A stretch of 64,000 nucleotides of DNA from Nocardia grenadensis NBRC 108939. Its GTDB lineage: Bacteria; Actinomycetota; Actinomycetes; Mycobacteriales; Mycobacteriaceae. Below, piece by piece: positions 60,500 to 64,000 of this stretch (position 1 is its first letter; each line of letters begins with the position of its first letter). The DNA is taken from NCBI RefSeq assembly GCF_001613445.1, contig NZ_BDCJ01000003.1, positions 372,001 to 436,000 of the forward strand. The letters are read 5' to 3'. The translations under genes were made by a program, and so were the position numbers. The notes under the pieces are model-generated. The model searched no databases. It was not told the origin of the DNA and was given only the letters and a program-made list of their open reading frames with translations.

Positions 60500-60690
60500 G
60501 CATATCTCGGCATCCGGCGACCGTCGGCGTCGGCTTCGGCGACCGTGCTGCCCGAGGCAGATCCGGTCGGCAACAGTGTGTGAGTCGACCGGTATCCCAG
60601 GCGAGCAAGTACCAGCGCAGGTGCTGATGGATCCGGCGGTAGGGATGGGCCCGCCGGGAACTCGTCGCTCCGTGACCGACCACCGGTCAC
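60500..60690 (-). pseudogene. remnant of a WYL-domain transcriptional regulator
   Basis: One minus frame (about 60653-60588) encodes AHPYRRIHQHLRWYLLAWDTG, which matches the WYL-domain core (LV..GGRWYLLAWD). A one-base shift then gives DSHTVADRICLG, comparable to the following TFRVDRI stretch. The frame on either side is non-coding in bias. The rest of 60420-60827 shows nothing recognisable. Confidence 0.45.
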
Positions 60691-60827
60691 GCGACACCCA
60701 CCTCGCGGGCACTCGACGCGCCGGCGCGGTAACCGGCGGGCGCAGCGATACGAGCCCGGGCCGGCGACCGCGGCACCGCTCCGGGGTACGGCGGCTCGCC
60801 GGTTCCGCCCGGCCGGCCCGGCGTGGT

Positions 60828-62819
60828 CTAGACGACGTTCGCGTCGATCAGCAGGTTCCAGATCTTTCCCTGATCGGCCACTTCCACATCGAGTTTCGCC
60901 GCCTTGGCCAGCTTGCTCTCACCGACCCCGGCACCGGTGACGAGCAGGTCGGTGTTCGCCGACACCGAGGACGCCACTGTGGCGCCCGCCTTCTCACACA
61001 AGCGTTGGAACGTCGGGCGGGCAACCTTCTCTCCCGAACGCGGATCGCTGATCGCGCCGGTGACCACCACCGTTTTACCGGCCAGCGGCGCACCCGCCGC
61101 GACTACCGGTGGTAGATCCTCCTCGAGCACATCCAGACTCACGCCCGCGGCGCGCAACCGCTCCAGTTCCGGACGCAGGCGGGTGAGGTGTTCGACCAGG
61201 GACGCCGCGACCTTCGGGCCGATGTCCTCCACGGCCACGAGGCGTTCCTCGCCCGCGGCGGCGACCTCCTCCAGGGAACGGAATCCCGCCCGGGCCAGGC
61301 GCGCGGCGGTGCCCTCGGAGGCCATCGGAATAGCCAGGCCGATCAGTGCGCGGCGCAGACCCACCCGGCGGGACGCATCGACCGAGTCGATCATGCGCGC
61401 GGCGGAGGTTTCGCCGATACGGTCGAATTCGAGCAGGCGCTCGGTGGTCAGCGTGTAGAAATCCGAGGGGCGCTCCAGGATGCCCGCCTCGGCCAGGCGC
61501 TCGATCCACACCTGGCCGAAGGCCTCGATATCGGCCGCCGGCCGCGACGCCCAGTGGATGAGCCTGCGTACCGTCTGCGCGGGACAGGCGACATTGGTGC
61601 AGAACAGTTCCCGGCTGTTGCCCTGCTCGGTCACCGGCTGCGCGCAGGACGGACAATCGGTGGGCGGCACGATCTCACGCTCGTCGCCGGTGCGTTTCGA
61701 GGCGTCGAGCACGCCGGCCACGAACGGGATCACATCGCCCGCGCGGCGTACCAGCACGGTGTCCCCGACCTTGATATCGCGGGCCCGGATCACCTGCTGA
61801 TTGGCCAGCGTCGCCTTCGTGACCGTGGTACCGCCCACGAACACCGGCTCCAGCCGGGCGACCGGGACGATCTTGCCGGTCTTGCCGACGTCCCAGACCA
61901 CCTCGTTGAGCAGTGTGGTCTTCTCCTCGGCGGCGAACTTGAACGCCAGTGCGCCCCGCGGGCTGTTGGACCGGGTGCCGGCCGCGGCGTAGGCCCCGCG
62001 GTCGGCCAGCCGCAGCACCGCGCCGTCGATATCGTAGTCCAAATCGTTGCGGCCCTGTTCGATCACGGTGATCGCCGCCTGCGCCTGCTCGGCATCGGCG
62101 CACATCCGCATCTGTGCCCCCGCGATCCCGAGCACCCGCAGCCCTTCTGCCAGATCGGCCGCGGCGCCGCCGGCGGAGGTGTCGAGATCGAAGCCGAAGA
62201 ACCGCAGCCGTCGCTCGGCGACCGTGGCCGGGTCCTTCGCCCGAAGTGTGCCCGCCGCGGCATTACGCGGGTTGATCAGCGGCTTGTCCGGGTGCGCGGT
62301 GTTGTAGTCGAGGAAGGTCGACCGCAGCATCACCGCCTCCCCGCGCACCTCCACTCGCCCAGGAACATCGATCCGGTCGGGCACCCCGTCGACCAACGCG
62401 CGGACCAGCACCGTCACATCGTCACCGGTGGTGCCGTCACCGCGGGTCACCGCCCGCAACAGCCGCCCGTCCTCGAAAACAAGCGCCAGGGACAAGCCGT
62501 CGAGCTTCGGCATCACCACGACCGGCTGCCCGGGAAACCGGTCGAAGAACGCCGCGACCTGATCCGGGGTGGTCGCTTTCTCGAGCGACAGCATCGGCCG
62601 CGAATGCCGGATCGGGGCGTGCAGCACGGCGGGCGCCCCGACCTGCTCCAAGGGGTTCGGGTCGGGTGCGAGATCGGGGTGCGCCTCGAGCAGGCCCCGT
62701 AACTCGTCCTCGATCGCGTCGTACTCCGCGTCCGCGACCAGCGGCGAGCCCCGGTAATAGGCGTCCCGCAGCGCTACCACACGGTCCGCGAGCTCTTGGA
62801 TACGTTCACCGGTTTCCAC
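60828..62819 (-). CDS. ligA: NAD-dependent DNA ligase
   Basis: This 663-residue protein joins DNA nicks using NAD+. It has an N-terminal Ia domain (YYRGSPLVADAEYDAIEDELR), adenylation Lys105 in MPKLDGLSLAL, GDGTTGDDVT, RGEAVM, NPRNAAAGTLR, the OB fold, a Zn finger with four Cys (DCPSC and CTNVACPAQ), HhH repeats (IGETSAARMIDS and EDIGPKVAASLVEHL) and a C-terminal BRCT (GKTVVVTGAISDPRSGEKV). It looks complete but is more divergent than usual housekeeping LigA (KLDG for KIDG, PMASEGTAARLAR in the HhH region). It may be a second LigA paralogue. The GTG start has no strong ribosome-binding site. Confidence 0.92.
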   Translation of the reverse strand: METGERIQELADRVVALRDAYYRGSPLVADAEYDAIEDELRGLLEAHPDLAPDPNPLEQVGAPAVLHAPIRHSRPMLSLEKATTPDQVAAFFDRFPGQPVVVMPKLDGLSLALVFEDGRLLRAVTRGDGTTGDDVTVLVRALVDGVPDRIDVPGRVEVRGEAVMLRSTFLDYNTAHPDKPLINPRNAAAGTLRAKDPATVAERRLRFFGFDLDTSAGGAAADLAEGLRVLGIAGAQMRMCADAEQAQAAITVIEQGRNDLDYDIDGAVLRLADRGAYAAAGTRSNSPRGALAFKFAAEEKTTLLNEVVWDVGKTGKIVPVARLEPVFVGGTTVTKATLANQQVIRARDIKVGDTVLVRRAGDVIPFVAGVLDASKRTGDEREIVPPTDCPSCAQPVTEQGNSRELFCTNVACPAQTVRRLIHWASRPAADIEAFGQVWIERLAEAGILERPSDFYTLTTERLLEFDRIGETSAARMIDSVDASRRVGLRRALIGLAIPMASEGTAARLARAGFRSLEEVAAAGEERLVAVEDIGPKVAASLVEHLTRLRPELERLRAAGVSLDVLEEDLPPVVAAGAPLAGKTVVVTGAISDPRSGEKVARPTFQRLCEKAGATVASSVSANTDLLVTGAGVGESKLAKAAKLDVEVADQGKIWNLLIDANVV

Positions 62820-63071
62820 AGCCCAAGACGCTACCCAGGCTCACCGACATGAAGCCCGCCGGGACTTCACGGAGGTAGCGCGTCACGGGGTACAGCGGGA
62901 ATCAGTTCCCCGAGTCGGAGGTGGCCGACCTGGGACCATCCCGCAGCAGCGACGACGCTGCGGGATGGTACAGCTACCCGGGCAAACGGTCCGAGGCATC
63001 TTCCTATCGAGTTCGTCTCGACAGGAAGGCCCGGGGCGTACGAGTTCATCCGCGAGCCGACCGGGTTCAGC

Positions 63072-64000
63072 TCAGGCCGTCGGGACACGGCCGCGCAAAG
63101 CGATATTCCGCGCGAGCTGAGACCTCACCTGTGTCGCGGACTCACACGCCAGCGCACGTGCGGCTGCCGCGCGACAGGCCTGGATATCCAGTTCCCGTAC
63201 CGCGGCTTTCGTCAGCGGCAGCGCGGGCGGCGCGACACTGAGCTCGGAGACTCCCAGCCCGAGAAGCAGCGGCACCGCCGCCGGATCCGCGGCGGCTTCA
63301 CCGCAGACCGCGACCCGCGTGTCACCCGCGCCGCGGCACACCTTGTCGATGAGATGCAGGACACCGGGGTCCAGCGGATCCGCCAGTCCCGCAACGGATT
63401 CGTTTCCTCGTTCCACGGCAAGGGTGTACTGGGTCAGGTCGTTGGTGCCGATGCTGAAGAAGTCGACGAAACCCGCGAATACCGCGGCTCGGGCGGCAAC
63501 AGCAGGCACTTCGACCATGATGCCGACTTCTATATCGAGGTCCGGCGGAGCTATCGTGCCCAGCATTCGCCGCGCGGTACGTACCTCTTCCACAGTGGTG
63601 ATCATCGGGAACATCACACTCACCGGATAGTCGGCGGCTACCCGGACGATCGCCTGTAACTGGTCCCGCAGCAGTTCCGGGTGGGCCAGGCCCAGCCGGG
63701 TCCCACGCAATCCGAGAAAAGGGTTGGCCTCGCGAGGCTGCGAAATATACGGCAGCGGCTTGTCGCCACCGACGTCAAGAGTGCGCAGTACGACTCGCCG
63801 GCCGTCGAAAGACTTTGCTATGTCTCGGTATACCTGTTCCTGTTCCTCCACGGAGGGTGCCTGCTCACGTCCGAGAAAGAGGAATTCGGTGCGGACCAGC
63901 CCGGCGAGGTCGGCGCCGGCGCGCACGGCGTGATCGGCTTCCGCGGCACTGCCGACGTTGGCTGCGACATGCACCATGACCCCATCACGCGACACAGCCA
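63072..64000 (-). CDS. PEP-utilising enzyme I-like phosphotransferase (C-terminal part, cut by window edge)
   Basis: The frame runs off the window at 64000, so the N-terminal half is missing. About 310 residues of the PEP-binding TIM-barrel are present: AGLVRTEFLFLGREQAP, RVVLRTLDVGGDKPLPYI, PFLGLRGTRLGL, IEVGIMVEVPAVAARA, FFSIGTNDLTQYTLAVERGN and VAVCGEAAADP with the active Cys. This is enzyme I of the PTS, a PtsP variant or the EI part of DhaM; the region cannot decide. It would transfer phosphate from PEP to HPr. Nothing recognisable lies in 62820-63071. Confidence 0.88.
   Translation of the reverse strand, partial: AVSRDGVMVHVAANVGSAAEADHAVRAGADLAGLVRTEFLFLGREQAPSVEEQEQVYRDIAKSFDGRRVVLRTLDVGGDKPLPYISQPREANPFLGLRGTRLGLAHPELLRDQLQAIVRVAADYPVSVMFPMITTVEEVRTARRMLGTIAPPDLDIEVGIMVEVPAVAARAAVFAGFVDFFSIGTNDLTQYTLAVERGNESVAGLADPLDPGVLHLIDKVCRGAGDTRVAVCGEAAADPAAVPLLLGLGVSELSVAPPALPLTKAAVRELDIQACRAAAARALACESATQVRSQLARNIALRGRVPTA

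Noticed and set aside
1..64000. CRISPR array, insertion sequence or prophage
   Set aside because: No regularly spaced repeats, transposase signatures or phage structural genes were seen; only the tRNA fragments and the lysozyme-domain gene hint at past transfer.

Overview
The window is high-GC actinobacterial chromosome, most likely a Nocardia or a close mycolic-acid relative. This is inferred from the very strong G/C bias at third codon positions, frequent GTG/TTG starts, the fused PcaDC (PcaL) protein, a mycobacterial-type CsbD-like protein and an IdeR/DtxR-type iron box. No 16S gene or species marker is present, so the genus is an inference.

Layout. 0.2-8 kb: small hypothetical and stress-type genes, a PhzF-like protein, a long protein ending in a phage-tail-type lysozyme domain, a metallophosphoesterase, a cytochrome P450, and the scrambled remnant of a molybdenum hydroxylase (CoxS-like) gene. 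7.9-8.3 kb: a well-folded but unusual tRNA-like gene with anticodon CTC, a stray T-arm and a strong terminator. 8.4-14.9 kb: a StyA-like flavoprotein whose frame runs on antisense through a LysR gene. That LysR gene diverges from an MHS transporter, 3-hydroxybutyrate dehydrogenase and acetoacetate-CoA ligase, a complete ketone-body uptake and use unit, with two identical operator palindromes between them. 15-20 kb: small stress and regulatory genes, including an Hsp20 gene with a CIRCE element inside its promoter. 20.1-24.9 kb: a four-gene SBP_bac_5-type ABC importer behind a candidate iron box.

24.9-37.5 kb is a complete 4-hydroxybenzaldehyde / 4-hydroxybenzoate / protocatechuate route: aldehyde dehydrogenase, PobA, an aromatic-acid transporter and a divergent LysR regulator, then PcaIJ diverging from PcaH-PcaG-PcaB-PcaL-PcaR-PcaF. 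Two copies of a PcaR-type 15-bp box lie in the divergent promoter. Together these genes take 4-hydroxybenzoate to succinyl-CoA and acetyl-CoA. 37.5-42.8 kb: an F420-type nitroreductase-like gene behind a perfect palindrome, and a MarR-controlled SDR / amidohydrolase / MaoC / acyl-CoA ligase operon of unknown substrate.

43.4-55.1 kb is the least explained part. A PaaX-like regulator precedes a tightly overlapping minus-strand operon: polar amino acid-type ABC importer, CapA-like protein, CaiB/BaiF CoA-transferase, two very divergent 2-hydroxyacyl-CoA dehydratase (HgdB/BcrC-like) subunits poor in cysteine, an MFS exporter and an S15/CocE-type hydrolase. No activator ATPase is present. 55-64 kb: an ATP-dependent (LigD-type) DNA ligase, a histidine phosphatase, an FMN riboswitch driving a type II lumazine synthase, a D,D-carboxypeptidase, an NAD-dependent DNA ligase and the C-terminal part of an enzyme-I-like PEP phosphotransferase cut by the window edge. 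This end also holds three decayed gene fragments (thiolase, SDR, WYL regulator), which points to repeated gene loss.
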